A DNA stretch of 32,437 bases from Phallusia fumigata (Eukaryota > Chordata > Ascidiacea > Phlebobranchia > Ascidiidae), in NCBI GenBank assembly GCA_008931825.1, contig QXVZ01010448.1, positions 1 to 32,437 of the forward strand, read 5' to 3'. The first letter of the stretch is position 1; each line of letters starts with the position of its first letter. Below the pieces are notes generated by a model. The model ran no database searches. It had not been told where the DNA came from and worked only from the letters and a program-made list of their open reading frames with translations. A program made the translations under genes and the position numbers. This document shows positions 1 to 10,694 of this stretch, piece after piece.

Positions 1-1759
1 CCGAATCTCTAAACCGGTTTAAACCGGAATTTTGACCCGATTTTCGGAAAAACACCAATTTCGAAATTTTCGTATCGGAAACTTTCCGTTGTTCTGAACC
101 CTTAAACCGGAAAATGAGCAAGGTACAGCTTTGATATTTTTTTTGTTATAACTGTGAATAATTTGATGTTTTTTATGCCTTGACCGGTTTCGAGTTTCTG
201 TTCTTCTTCACATACTCATCTTTAGCTTCACATTCTCACCTCTACTAGACGCCTTTCCCTGAGGAATGTAACGCGCGATGATGTCACAAAGCAGCTGTCG
301 CTTCACCTCGAAGTCGCGTAAACGTCATGGTTGATCGAATCTGCTCAACGACTTGTTCTATCTAGTCAACAGGTCTTACTACAATACCTCAATGTGAACT
401 TGACTCATCAGCCGGTGTTAATTGACGTCATGCGAATGATTTAACTTTTACATTTGGAGTTGTTTTGAAATCTGTGTAAAGTAAACATTTCAATCCTTCG
501 TATATACACGTATGCTTTTATTATACCTTGGTTTTACCTGTTTATTTTTTAAATTGTTTATGGAACGTACAAGGTTAAGTGTTTTAGTTGTTTGCTTAAT
601 TACATATTATTAATGACATGATTAATTTTTACTAAAGCTCTTTTTAATGGGCTTATGAATACTAGGTCATACAAAGTAAACCTACATGATGAAATACAAA
701 ACAAGGGTTGGGGTATTGTTATGACACAAATTTAACCATTTTAGATCAGAAAAAAAAAATTACATTACCATATTTCTTTAAAAAACAAAAAATATATTTT
801 TTCCATCAACTTCTTAAGTTTTTTGTGATTAAGTTCTTGGTTATATCTGGCTGGCGAGAATTCCATCTTATGCATCCAGGCCACTGGAGGACAAATTCCC
901 GAATGGTGATTCACTTTACAATTAATACGTAAGTTGGGAATGCGGGTACAACACGAAGACATTGGTTAACACGCGACTGTCTCGATTACCTGATGCTGTC
1001 CAGACGGCGCTACCGACGTTTGAATCATCCATTATCTTTCAACTATCGTTACTGCGTCAAAAGCGAGTGTCACAGCCTCACCCATATTCCATCACTTAAG
1101 TGCGTAAATCACACTGGGCGGTCATGAATCGTTGTAAACACAGTTAAATAGGAATTAGGACTGCGAAACTTCACACGGTTTAGGCCACTAATTCTTTATA
1201 ACGGCGTTTGAATGCACTAAACGTTGTGGGCGCATTGGGGGCAGCAAATGGGCGCCTATGCTCTTAAAGAAGCGGCCGGGTAATACGTTTTACAAAGGCA
1301 GTGGGATAGATAGTTAAAGAAAACCTGAACCAAAATAGAACTAAATAAAATAACATATTGGTGCACTATGTATGGCTTAATTTTTTCACTTGGTGTCCTT
1401 GAATTTATTTTAACACAGGCGGTAAAATCTAAATGGTTGGGTCTTTCAAACAACTTTAAAAACAAGTGTGGTTAACATGTAGTTTGCAACCCTTATTTTA
1501 TTCCAAACAATTAAAATACTTAGACACCCCCACCCACAGCAATAGCTCTCAAGGCCTTGCGTCTCGACCCAGCGCTTACAGATAAGAACTCCCAACTGAC
1601 ATAACTTGCGGCGGCGGAGCTTCGGACGTCAGATCTAAAAATACGCGCAGAAGTCAGTGCTGATCTAAGCGTACTGCAATATGGCGAGCAATAAAACCGG
1701 AGGTTGGTAAGCGCCTAATTGGAAGGGTCACATTTGCAGCATTAGCCCGTCTTGGCACA
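1..1759. other. Upstream non-coding region of the synaptopodin-like gene
   Basis: No exon could be supported here. The stretch is AT-rich, with stops in all frames. The first 120 bases contain a run of short CCGG-centred inverted words (aaaccggtttaaaccgg at about 11-27), which could be the end of a repeat. A TGACGTCA palindrome lies at 423-430. The last 200 bases are more GC-rich and presumably hold the promoter and 5' UTR of the gene starting at 1760, but no TATA box or initiator can be named with confidence. Confidence 0.5.
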
Positions 1760-1848
1760 ATGAGTGACTCAGATCAGAGGGAAGTCACAGAAACTGAGGC
1801 AGGCCCCTCGTTGGAAGACGCTCAAAGTTTCTATGAATATCGTAAAGG
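1760..1848 (+). CDS. Synaptopodin-like gene exon 1 (initiator)
   Basis: ATG at 1760 opens an acidic N-terminus (MSDSDQREVTETEAGPSLED, residues 1-29), ending at a strong donor GG|GTAAGT in phase 2. The start is chosen because the phase matches exon 2. The frame stays open for a short way upstream of the ATG, so a more 5' start cannot be excluded. Confidence 0.6.
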
Positions 1849-4800
1849 GTAAGTTTAAGTTAGTTTTTTGTAAATTGTTTAACTTGGCGTACATGATTTC
1901 AAAATTTCATATTGATTACCATTTGAAAAATTACCATGTCGTTTTGTACCGTAAAAAGCTTGTAAAGTTTGGTATGCTAATTCAACTCGGAAGGAGACAT
2001 CTTTTTCTAATAGTTCACCATACGAGTATATAGTGAGGTAATTTTCTGCGTATTTATATCTGCAAATCCACTACAGGTCACCAGATGATGAAGTTGAAGT
2101 TTTAAACGACGTCCTACCAACGGTAAAGTCAACAGGTCGGTAGCTTATTTACATTTTCGCTGTTTAGGTATGTCTTCAAATGCTATTCGATCTGCCCAAG
2201 CCAAAAGTGTTTATTGGAAACCCAGTAGACAGTCAAATTACTTGTGAAAGCCATTAGTGGCAGAGGCGTTGATAGGTTTGCAGCTGCATACGTCGCGAAA
2301 AAGGGGGTTGGATTTGAGCAACGGGCTAATTAATAGGCGTTCTGGCGAACAACAGCAGCTAAATGTTGTGCCCGACGGCATGGAGAGGTGAAGGTTGGCC
2401 ACCGGTTGATTCTAAGGGTCAGTACAGTCTGGAGTTAAAGTTTTAATACCATACAAAAACGTAACGTGACTAAACACATTGCTGTCTGAAAGCTTGTATA
2501 TGGTGAATTCATTGCAATGCTAATGTTTCAGTAATCGCTGCTCTCATTATCAGTGCATATCTATGGGAGATATGGTTTTAATTTAGCTACTTTCAAAGTT
2601 CGAGGGTTGTGTTCCAAAACGTAGAAAAAAGAGAAAAAGAGTTGTTAAACAATAAACCATAGCAGTTGTCCTGCTGTTTGAAATACTTAACAAACATACC
2701 TAGAGATGGCATCATTGTGTAGCAACACTTACGTCACAGCAAGATAATTCAATTTTACAAATACCACTCCACACTGTACGGAACTTATTGTGGAGTTTGT
2801 ACGTTAGCTTATGCGCTGGTATTATAACGTATAAACATCTTGTGACAGAAGATTTGCCTGCTTCAGCAAGGCCTGGCGGGCAAGAAGCCAAGAAAGTGTG
2901 CAAGAACATTAGTCGTCTTCTGCGCGATCGACAATCGAAGACGCGGGGTTCTCGAATGTTCCAGAAGCGCAGGCGAAGATCAGAGAGATTCGCGATCGTA
3001 GGGTACGGAACACAACCAACTGAAGAGGAAGACCAAAGTGACACGGTAATATTAAGATGACGGTGTAACAGAAACGGTATGGGTGTACAAGGATTTCAAC
3101 AAATACTTATAACATTAAAATGTCTTGTCTTATATGTCTTAATGCATACTTACACTACATACATAAATTTTGTATGCTTTTTCATTACTGAGATCTCATT
3201 GCTACAACATTTATAATTACTATAGTACATATTTGGGGGTGCAAGTGCTCCTCTTGCCCATACCTGCTGGCGCGAACGGTTCTCTGTCTCTTGTATTTTC
3301 GCCACTAGGAGTACAGTTTCAGAATAAACTAAGCTCTTACATATCCCTGTAAATCTGCATGTTTTCAAACTGTACGTTTGTTCTCAGAGTTCAGCCTCGG
3401 ACAAGGAGGACTCGGATTCGGTTTTTCCATTCTCAACTGACGACGAGATTCCAGTTTATGACAAACCAGGTCCGGACAACGTCTTGGAGCGAGATCGAAA
3501 ACTAAGTCTTACAGAACAAGTAAGATGGTGTGACGACATAATAGAGTTGCAGTTTCTCTGCACAGTTATGAAGTAGTGCATGTTTAAACCTAATTTAAGC
3601 ACCTAATTTGGATAATCAAGGCTTAGTGATGCTGTATAGTCTGCTTATTTTACTGGATTTTTAGTTTTAGTAGCATCTTGCTGTGCTTATCTGCCTTCTT
3701 TTTGTCCTGAAGGGTAGTAAAAATCCCACTGTATATCCATATAGTTACATTGTAACCGCGACTGATTTAATTTTGGAATAACTACATGTTTTGGTGATAC
3801 TTTTCAGCAAAAACAAAACAAATATTAATACAAAGACAAAATAAACATGAAATCAGAATACATTTAACTCATTTTGGCAGCAAAAGCGTGCTGACACTTT
3901 CAGCTGCATGATATAACTGGTTCGCTACGTCACTGCAACTCGCATATCATAAGCCGTACTAAAGTACATAACACCTCTCGGCACGGACTGTTTGTTATTT
4001 TAGTAGTCCGTATGTTTTACCTAAAAACTTCTCTCTTTTTGGTGCTTCATTTGAGAAAGGTAATTTCTTCAGATTGTCCAAAAGCAGCACCGAAATTTAG
4101 CCGCTGACGCGATGAACATGAAAGGGAAAGGCGCGAAGCTCTTTGCTCGGCGCCAGGAGCGCATGGAAAAGTTTGTGGTTCAGGGAAAAGATCAGGAGAC
4201 GTCACATACGACAAATGACGTAACTTCCAGGGGGCAAACGTCATCCCCTGGCCCAATAGCATTCGTGAACCAAGCTTACAACCCCAGGGAACAGGATGAA
4301 CAGGGAAGTTATACCCCGGTGTCTTTTAACAACATTCACTCGACTAGTGGGGGCAAAACGTATTCACCCAATGTAGGTAAAGCTACAAATGAAATTGGCA
4401 GTCTTACAGTACAGTCGAGGCCCACACCAAACCTGAGCAAGTTCCGGCCTGCTGATAAGCAGTCTTGGGTGGATGACGGTCAACAGGGACGGTACGCCAG
4501 CGCTGATTGGTCCTCGGAGGACGAACAACCCAAACGTAGCAGCCTCCAATTGTCGTACGAAAGCGACCAAGGTCATACAAGTTCACGACAACGTAATACA
4601 TTCAGAAGCGTGAAGGCGCCAACGCAGAACATGAACAAGCTGCTCTTGCACCCTCCTATTCAACAGCCTCCTGCAAATCTTTATCAGACGCCACCTAGTG
4701 CCGAAACAAGTTTTTATACCAAGCCAGAGAAGTCGTGGACCAGCGTCAAATTTCAGCCGAAAGCCAGCGGCTCCGCTCGTGACAAAAAAGGTAAATTTAC

Positions 4801-7800
4801 ATACATTGCATCGTTTGTTAAAAAACCCAAACCATCATTTTTGTGGGTTTTGGGTTTTAAGAATACTTTTTTGTGCCCAATACAAATCTTAGTATATTTA
4901 TTGTCATATGTGGCTTTATCAACAATTTAGAAGGCACGAGAAAACCTGGTTTCAACCATAATCGTACGTTCAAATCCCAATTCAGAAGCTTCCAGATTAA
5001 TTTAGCACGTAATTGTATACCCTGGGATAATACGATTTCCGAATTTCCGAAAACGTTTGCATGTGATATGTTTTCTTCACTACAATTTGTTTCAGCGGTC
5101 AAGGGGCCCACTGTACCCTATCCATGCACCTGGTCCGCCGAAACGACTGTCACTCCCAAAAGTCCACGTCAGAGCGTGGTGACGTCAACGTGGAAGCCTC
5201 CGACGAGAGCGCAAGTGACGCAATTCACGAGAAACGTGACATCATCGAAACAAAACACAACTCACGATATTCGGGCCCCCTCCCCGTCTGTTTCACTCTT
5301 ACAAGAACCAATTCGCCAACGTTCCCCATCACCATACCAACGCAGTCCCCAAAGACCCCCAAAAGATACCCCAGTTACCCCTACCACCGCCCCCAACGGC
5401 GTTTCCGAGAATGGTGCATCAGGGGACCCAATACTTCCATCGCCACCGCCCAGCCCAAAACAGTCAACTCCTTACAACACAGAAGACTCTTACACATATG
5501 CGTTGAATAATATCAAAATGCCTGTTGACAAAAATGAAGACCCAGCCTTTTCAGCTCCGGCGCCGCCACCGCCGAGCCCAAGGCAACCAACTTACTGCAA
5601 TGGTAAAGCGCCTTACACGCCAACAAGCAAACAGCTTACGGATGAAAAGGTAAATCCCACACAGGATCAAAACGTTTACCCGGCAACTCCATTAACCACA
5701 TCAGTACCGTCAACCCAACGACAGGCCACTAGTTACAATAGCACAACGTCCTACACACCTATAGGCAAGCCTTTGGAAGAAGAGAAGAAGCCTAAGGTTG
5801 CAGCTTGTATGAAATTGCTTGACCCCACAAAAGGCGTGTATCAACCAAAGATGGAACTTGTTTACAAATCTTCTCCTACCTTGGGGGCGCTCTTAGATGA
5901 AGAGAGCAAAGGGAATGTGAAAGATCGACCACCATCGCGCAACAGGTTAGCTGAAACCCGTTTTCAAATGTAGTTTGTTTTGAAAGCTACTTACATTTGT
6001 CCTTTCAGGCTTTAAAATATCAGTCTTTAGCAAATTACAAATACCAATGTTCATGTAACCAGCCCTAATCGACCGGTATGTAGCAGGCAATTAAGACAAG
6101 TATTTTAAACAGAGCAGTTGGTATTTCTTAGTCTAAGAGACAGATGTAGTTGAACATAGTACTTGATCGGAAATACTCGAAATTTAAAAGATACTGCCGC
6201 TAATGCAAGCAGAATTAGTCGGTACGAATACATTGAATAGCCATTATTGGCATTTTCAGTTCTTTATTTAGGATGTTGGAGGTTTAATTACATCAGTGGT
6301 TCCCAAATTCCTCCCCGGTTGGAAACCACTGAATCAGATGTTGACAAATCTATACATTTTTAACCAAACCTTATTACTATCTCATACTTTTTTTTTAGTT
6401 TTACCCCACAATTCAACAAACCGGTAACGGGGCCGGTTGCAGCGCCACAAGTCAGCTACCTTCAGAAGAACAACGCCACCTATCGACAGAATGAGCCTCC
6501 GCAATCGAAACCTCAAGCTTTGGGAAGCATTGCTGGAGGTAAACTAAAGTTTAAATGTGCAAAATATACATAAATACTTTACAAACGAATAGTTGTGGCG
6601 ACTTGGAGAAATTTGAGCGTCCTCCAAGTATTGTGAAATATCAACAAACCTTACGACAAGGCCAACTAGTTACAACCGTGTAGCAAAAAGGCGACAAAGC
6701 ATTTTGTAAGATATTCCGAAATTGCAATTGATAACATGACAACAATTAGGAGAGGTTAAACTTGGAGCCGTAAAATTGATGATGTTACCCTATAAAGGCA
6801 AAAATTGCAGTACATACTGCAGAGGTAGAAGTAAAACGTATGATATGGAACATATGTGACTGAAATGCTGAATATAACCATCAGCGCTGTACAGTACTTT
6901 GCAGGATCCGATACCACAACCCATTTTATATTTTAAGAAATGAAAGGAAAGGGAGCAAAAATGTTTGAGAAGCAGCAAAAGCGAATGGATCGTTACACGA
7001 AAGAATGCAACGGAAGCAAAGACGCGAAGATCGTTTTGCCCCAAGTCAACCCCGGAAGTAACCAGAGGGTGGCGCCAGACCGCTCCAGTCGAAAGCAAAT
7101 GAATAACGTCATGGGAGAATTTCGAAAAATATCAGATTCCGACTCCCCGGTGAGTGTGATTGGTTGGTGTCTAAATTTTCGTTGTTGGTCATCGTTTTTT
7201 TTTTAAATGACCCTGTGTTATCATGCAGTTAGTGTTTTTCTTTCAATTATTTCCTAAGATTTAGAAAGTTTCACCGCTTTTAAGTAAGAAACCAAGTTTT
7301 AAAACCACAAAATCCTCAGGTAACCTTCATGTCTATTCCATTGATTGTGATTGTGATATATTACGGAATTGCAAATTGTCTTTGACCTCAACTTCTTGTC
7401 ATATAGGCTTTACAAACCGTAAACTTCTCAACCTTCATTTTTACAATCAAATTCACTTTTGAAAAAACCTGATGTTTCCACGCAGAGGCGACCAAGCGCG
7501 AACAGAAAAGGCAGATCCAAGGACCCTTTTCACTATCAACAATTCTACGTCGCGCGGCGGCCCCCGTCGGCTGCAGATTTTGTGGGCACTGATGACGTAG
7601 CTTCCGACTCCAACAACTCGGCAACGTCATCGATGACGTCATCGTACGATCTGGGATCGACTTCGTCATCAGGAAGACCTGCTGAGCATGTTGCTGGGCA
7701 GGATGATGTTTTCGCCGGAGGTGCGGTATCCCCAAAAGGTCCCCCTCCCAGAGTCGCCCCAAAACCGGATCTTAGTCGGTTTCTCAGTTCGGAATCGAAT

Positions 7801-8642
7801 CCCAACACCGTGGTGCCTTACGGTAAGACTAAGTCGTAAATATTCATCGTTTTATGCACGTTTCCACGTTATTACGAAGTAAGATTGTTGAGTTTTACCA
7901 GACTTCGCCTTTTGTATTCGTTATCTATCAAACGTTCCAAAATATTTAAAACTAACTTAGAGATTAAAATGCAAAAAGGGCTTGATTCTTATCAACAGTA
8001 TACTGGCCCAAATAGTACTTGAAAGCGAAATGCTTAATTCATCAAACGTTTCGGCAGTAACTCATACCATTGCTCAAATCCGTGTTTAATGTTCCAAAGA
8101 TTATTGTTTCGGAAAAAAAACTAACACGGTCGAATTTTATCTGGTTGTTTGACAAGTATAGAGTTTTTTTAAATCTTTCTTTAGATGAAGATGTTAACGT
8201 GTCCAATGACGACAACCATGATCAATACGGAAGCGGACTGGAGTCTACTTCAAATGAAAGCAATGCAGTAGAACATCAAAATCAAGATTCATCAGAACCT
8301 GTAACAAGTAGCGAAGCCCCAAGTGCACGTTCGTATGCTGTGTGGGCCCCTGGAAAGGTCGCTAACAACCCCCCTGACGTCACTGCGTTTCTGCCACCTC
8401 CGCCGACCTACAACGAAGTGACGTCACCTAAATTTTCAGCACCGAAGCCGACATTTATCGCAAACCGTGTGCCTTACAGTACATTTGACCCCAGTAACCC
8501 AGGACAGCCAGCGAATCAACAAAGCGATGGGGATCAGATTTTAGTGCCACCCACTGTCCAAAAAGTGACCACTTTTGCTCCTAAACCTAGTTTTGTTGCC
8601 ACCGCAAAGCCGACGAAGTGGATGCCAAGCTGCGACTTATGA
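1760..8642 (+). CDS. Synaptopodin-2 (myopodin)-like gene, 10 exons, 1063 aa (gene span)
   Basis: Ten exons (1760-1848, 2077-2135, 2849-3045, 3388-3519, 4073-4790, 5096-5945, 6399-6538, 6938-7149, 7486-7822, 8185-8642) join with matching phases at every junction into one 3192-nt frame including stop. The protein is long, Ser/Pro/Gln-rich and without a globular domain or membrane segment. It carries three basic motifs of the type GAKLFARRQERMEKF (about residues 84-98, 180-197, 735-749), three degenerate proline repeats in exon 6, a PPPPTY site, and a C-terminus (APKPSFVATAKPTKW) resembling the synaptopodin-2 end. Vertebrate synaptopodin family proteins bind actin and alpha-actinin and sit at Z-discs or dendritic spines; a muscle or cytoskeletal scaffold role is inferred. 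No N-terminal PDZ domain, as found in some SYNPO2 isoforms, is visible. The family call rests on short motifs, so it is good but not certain. Confidence 0.75.
2077..2135 (+). CDS. Synaptopodin-like gene exon 2
   Basis: A 59-nt exon between ctacag and ACAG|GTCGGT, phase 2 in and phase 1 out, coding for an acidic stretch (SPDDEVEVLNDVLPTVKST). An alternative donor ACG|GTAAAG lies inside it, but only the later donor gives the right phase for exon 3. Confidence 0.55.
2849..3045 (+). CDS. Synaptopodin-like gene exon 3, first basic RMF motif
   Basis: A 197-nt exon, acceptor gtgacag and donor ACG|GTAATA, phase 1 in and 0 out. It codes for residues 50-115, a strongly basic segment (KNISRLLRDRQSKTRGSRMF onward) holding SRMFQKRRRRSERF, the most divergent copy of the basic motif found again in exons 5 and 8 and in the next gene. 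It ends in an acidic run (TEEEDQSD). Confidence 0.65.
3388..3519 (+). CDS. Synaptopodin-like gene exon 4
   Basis: A 132-nt, phase 0-0 exon (44 codons, residues 116-159) bordered by ttctcag and CAA|GTAAGA. It is acidic and serine-rich (SSASDKEDSDSVFPFSTDDE). Because it is symmetric it could be skipped without a frameshift. Confidence 0.65.
4073..4790 (+). CDS. Synaptopodin-like gene exon 5, KGAKLFARRQERMEKF motif
   Basis: A 718-nt exon, residues 160-398. It starts in phase 0 after atttcttcag and ends in phase 1 at AAAAAAG|GTAAAT. The best copy of the family motif (KGKGAKLFARRQERMEKFVV, residues 176-195) comes near its start, as in vertebrate synaptopodin-2 proteins. The rest is Ser/Gln/Asn-rich disordered sequence. 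An internal ATG at 4112 (MNMKGKGAK) could serve a shorter isoform. Confidence 0.8.
5096..5945 (+). CDS. Synaptopodin-like gene exon 6, proline-rich repeats
   Basis: An 850-nt exon, residues 399-681, acceptor gtttcag and donor AACAG|GTTAGC (phase 1 in, 2 out). It has many PSP and PPSP sites and three loosely repeated units of about 45 residues, each with a Ser-Pro-[KR]-Gln or Gln-Arg-Gln start, a Tyr-Asn or Tyr-Cys-Asn step, a [SP]YT step and a charged end. The last third (KLLDPTKGVYQPKMELVY) is more conserved-looking. The frame also runs open upstream to 4873, but that part is the intron. Confidence 0.8.
6294..6331. mobile_element. Minimal hAT-like MITE remnant, 38 bp
   Basis: The ends cagtggttcccaa and ttggaaaccactg are 12/13 inverted, with only a short centre (attcctccccgg) between them. 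The centre is the reverse complement of ggggaggaat found inside the 14370 element. It is most simply an internally deleted copy, in intron 6 of the synaptopodin-like gene. Confidence 0.6.
6399..6538 (+). CDS. Synaptopodin-like gene exon 7
   Basis: A 140-nt exon after an oligo-T acceptor (ttttttttag), ending at GGAG|GTAAAC; phase 2 in, 1 out. Residues 682-728 begin RSFTPQFNKPVTGP, a Ser-Phe-Thr-Pro motif plausible for this family, followed by Gln/Pro-rich sequence. Confidence 0.7.
6938..7149 (+). CDS. Synaptopodin-like gene exon 8, third KGAKMF motif
   Basis: A 212-nt exon, residues 729-799, holding KGKGAKMFEKQQKRMDRY. The acceptor is set at tattttaag|AAATG because the more obvious ttgcag at 6905 leads into an in-frame TAA; this choice gives phase 1 in and phase 0 out at CCG|GTGAGT. 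Residue 730 is Met, so the exon could also carry an internal start. Confidence 0.7.
7486..7822 (+). CDS. Synaptopodin-like gene exon 9
   Basis: A 337-nt exon from ccacgcag to TACG|GTAAGA, phase 0 in and 1 out, residues 800-911. It is basic at first (RRPSANRKGRSKDPFHYQQF), then Ser-rich, ending in a proline stretch GPPPRVAPKPDLSRF. A TGACGTCA palindrome lies inside the coding sequence at 7634. Confidence 0.8.
7998..8080. repeat. Repeat shared with the 18.1-18.6 kb intron
   Basis: tactggcccaaatagtactt...gaaatgcttaattcatcaaacgtttcggcagtaactcat matches 18208-18290 and 18543-18620 over about 80 bp. The - strand contains gccgaaacgtttgatgaatt, again a GAAAC core. It is in intron 9 of the synaptopodin-like gene. 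Confidence 0.6.
8185..8642 (+). CDS. Synaptopodin-like gene exon 10 (terminal), PPxY motif
   Basis: The terminal exon, 458 nt with stop TGA at 8640, acceptor ctttctttag, phase 1. It codes for residues 912-1063. FLPPPPTYNEV contains a PPxY site; in vertebrate synaptopodin-2 a PPxY site is bound by the WW domain of BAG3 (family knowledge). The [KT]F[SA]APKP[TS]F pattern occurs twice and the end (APKPSFVATAKPTKWMP) resembles the C-terminus of vertebrate synaptopodin-2. Two coding TGACGTCA palindromes lie at 8375 and 8419. Confidence 0.8.
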
Positions 8643-10316
8643 GTGGTAGAAGTTTTAGCACTGTATTGCGCATGCACTTGTTTGTACGCTGTTTTGAGTA
8701 TGGAGATCCACAAATTTGTACATACTACGCTGGTTAGAGTTGTTAAACTTAAATAGATAAGTGTTGTGGTAATATGTACGTGTTCTACATCGAGTTTGTG
8801 TATATTTTGACATGGATTAGTTAGTTTCACATGTAATAGGAATTGGCCAAACGCAATACCGGTTTGCAGCAGCCATGTGATAAAACTGAAGATAAATACT
8901 TTGAACTAAGCACGTCGAATCAAGAAATAAGATCGGCAAAATTATTAAATGATACATGAGCTGCCCAAAAATACAACCTTTTTACAACGGGTCAGACAAA
9001 AAATATGTTTCAGGATAAACTTTTTCCGCAAGATCTAGTCCGACTAAGCCATTAAAAGTGTACGCTGCCTGGTCCTTATGTGCGTGTTTTCATAACAAGC
9101 ATTGAACAAGCGTGGCTTAGATTTTAACCTGTACATAGTTGTGTAGAACATTGCAACGTATGTTTGTGACGGCGTTCCGACAAAAGTTTCCGAATACAAG
9201 ATGTCATGCTTTTGTTTTCAATATAGTGCAAGAATTTGGGCATCTAGCACATTGTAGATTAGTTTAAATACTTGTAACAAAGAACGTAAATGTTGCTTAT
9301 CACGAGCCTAAAGGTTTTTCCAGTGATAAGAAGTACATGGTGTTATGTACCTTGAGCACTGAAAATAAGCCAGAAAGCTAGCCATGTCGCTGGTTTAGTT
9401 GGGAATAGTTAATTGTAATACCTTTATAAGTAGTAAAACTAACTAGTAATAAAAACGACAAACAAAATATCAGCAATCAGGAACTTGAAGTGTCTTGTGG
9501 CTTCCATATGCCTCAGCAAAACGTTCTCGCAGAAAGGATTTGAAAAGCAACAGTTACGCTGAGGAAGTTGGCAAATACGTAATATGTGATTCTTGTTACT
9601 GCAATTTATACTGCAAAGGGCACAAGAGTCGCTGCCACGCAAAGAATGGTTGCACTGGATTTGAATTTCACTGTAGACAAGTTTAAATCATTCACCTGCA
9701 ATGAGTAAACCGCTTTGATGTAAGCCTCATTGTCAAATACACAAACGGCCTATGCGAGACGTTAAGCAGGTATCCGTGTTCCGTGGCCTCATGACTGAGG
9801 GACTGTTAAAATTAAAAGATGTGTTCACATATGTACATGCTTTTCACATAATTTTTTACATTTACATGATTATTAACTGTACATTTGTTGAAGTTTAATG
9901 CACAATAGATCATCAATTAGCGTCAATTTACATAGTTTTATTTAAAAAACATTTTGCAACTATCAGGGGCCCCAAAAGGGTTTGTACCTCTTTGAAAGAT
10001 GTTTCTATAGACTCTGACTAGAAGCATTACTGTCACGAGCAAGCCTTACGATGCGATGGCGTTTAATTAAATCTCAGCGTCTTTCCGAGAGATCCAAGAC
10101 TTGCAGCTGACCCGGCATGACGAGAGACGATAAACAGGGAACCCCCAGGGACTCAGCGATATGCCCAGCTCCGTCTGAGCAGCCGGCTTGCATTCGCGGC
10201 AGGCCGTCACCTGACGTAGTTGCCTTTGCTGCACAAGAGACAGGCCTGCTCATCTCCTAAAGAAGCCGCGAGAGGGTCGGCTTACCGAGTGTCAGGGGAG
10301 AAAAAAACGATAAAAA
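8643..10316. other. 3' UTR and intergenic region
   Basis: No exon could be supported here. AATAAA at 9448-9453 is a candidate poly(A) signal for the synaptopodin-like gene, which would give a 3' UTR of about 800 nt; weaker variants (gataaa, aaataag) occur near 8892 and 8925. A cysteine-rich open frame at 9495-9686 has no ATG and is treated under rejected items. From about 10080 the base composition rises in G+C, marking the likely promoter and 5' UTR of the next gene. Confidence 0.5.
9448..9453 (+). terminator. Candidate poly(A) signal AATAAA
   Basis: The first canonical AATAAA downstream of the stop at 8642 on the + strand. The distance of about 800 nt is long, so an upstream non-canonical signal is also possible. 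Confidence 0.35.
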
Positions 10317-10694
10317 ATGGTGGTCAACAAATTCGGTTACACTAATCTGAAGCCTTGGAGGTCAGTAGCACCCTCACAGCCTAAGAGCCAGAAAACTCAG
10401 TTTGTGGCGAAAGGGGCACCACCAGTGTCACAGAAACCCAACGGCAGCGTGTACGTTTATGTGTACGACAAACCAGGGAGTCAGCCCGGGACCTACCAGA
10501 CGTTCTCGCACGGCGGAAGACTTCCACCTAACGCAAAGTACGTGCTGGCCCCGCCCGATAACGGCCCGCAAGGCGTCCCATACCCCCGATCTAGCGAGTG
10601 CCTGCCCCCGGAAGACGGACGAGTTACCCCTGAAGTTCGTTTGAAGGAAAGAGCAAAGAAGGTTGGGAAGGGCTACAAGCTGTTGGCAGACGTG
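10317..10694 (+). CDS. Second synaptopodin-motif gene exon 1
   Basis: 126 codons from ATG to the donor GACGTG|GTATGT (phase 0). The segment near the end (RLKERAKKVGKGYKLLADV) is basic and may be helical. The frame runs on into the intron to 10793, but the donor and matching acceptor make readthrough less likely. AATAAA near 10866 in the intron could support a short intron-retained form. Confidence 0.7.

Noticed and set aside
1681..1712. Upstream ATG (MASNKTGGW) with a donor-like GTAAGC
   Set aside because: The only possible acceptor before the ATG at 1760 would leave an intron of about 30 nt, too short to splice.
2640..2660. Poly(A) signal AATAAA inside intron 2 of the synaptopodin-like gene
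   Set aside because: Downstream exons continue in phase, so there is no reason to end the transcript here.
4857..5111. - strand open frames opposite the synaptopodin-like exons (also 7388-7762, 7545-7808)
   Set aside because: They lie opposite well supported + strand exons or introns, have no splice logic and no family resemblance.
6905..6937. Acceptor ttgcag at 6905 for exon 8 of the synaptopodin-like gene
   Set aside because: Reading from it in phase 1 meets TAA before the conserved KGKGAKMF motif. The acceptor ending at 6937 keeps the frame.
9495..9686. Cysteine-rich + strand open frame (CDSCYCNLYCKGHKSRC)
   Set aside because: It has no ATG, lies in the probable 3' UTR, has no splice signals of suitable phase, and matches no cysteine-rich family I know. 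Eight cysteines in a short frame is curious but could be chance.
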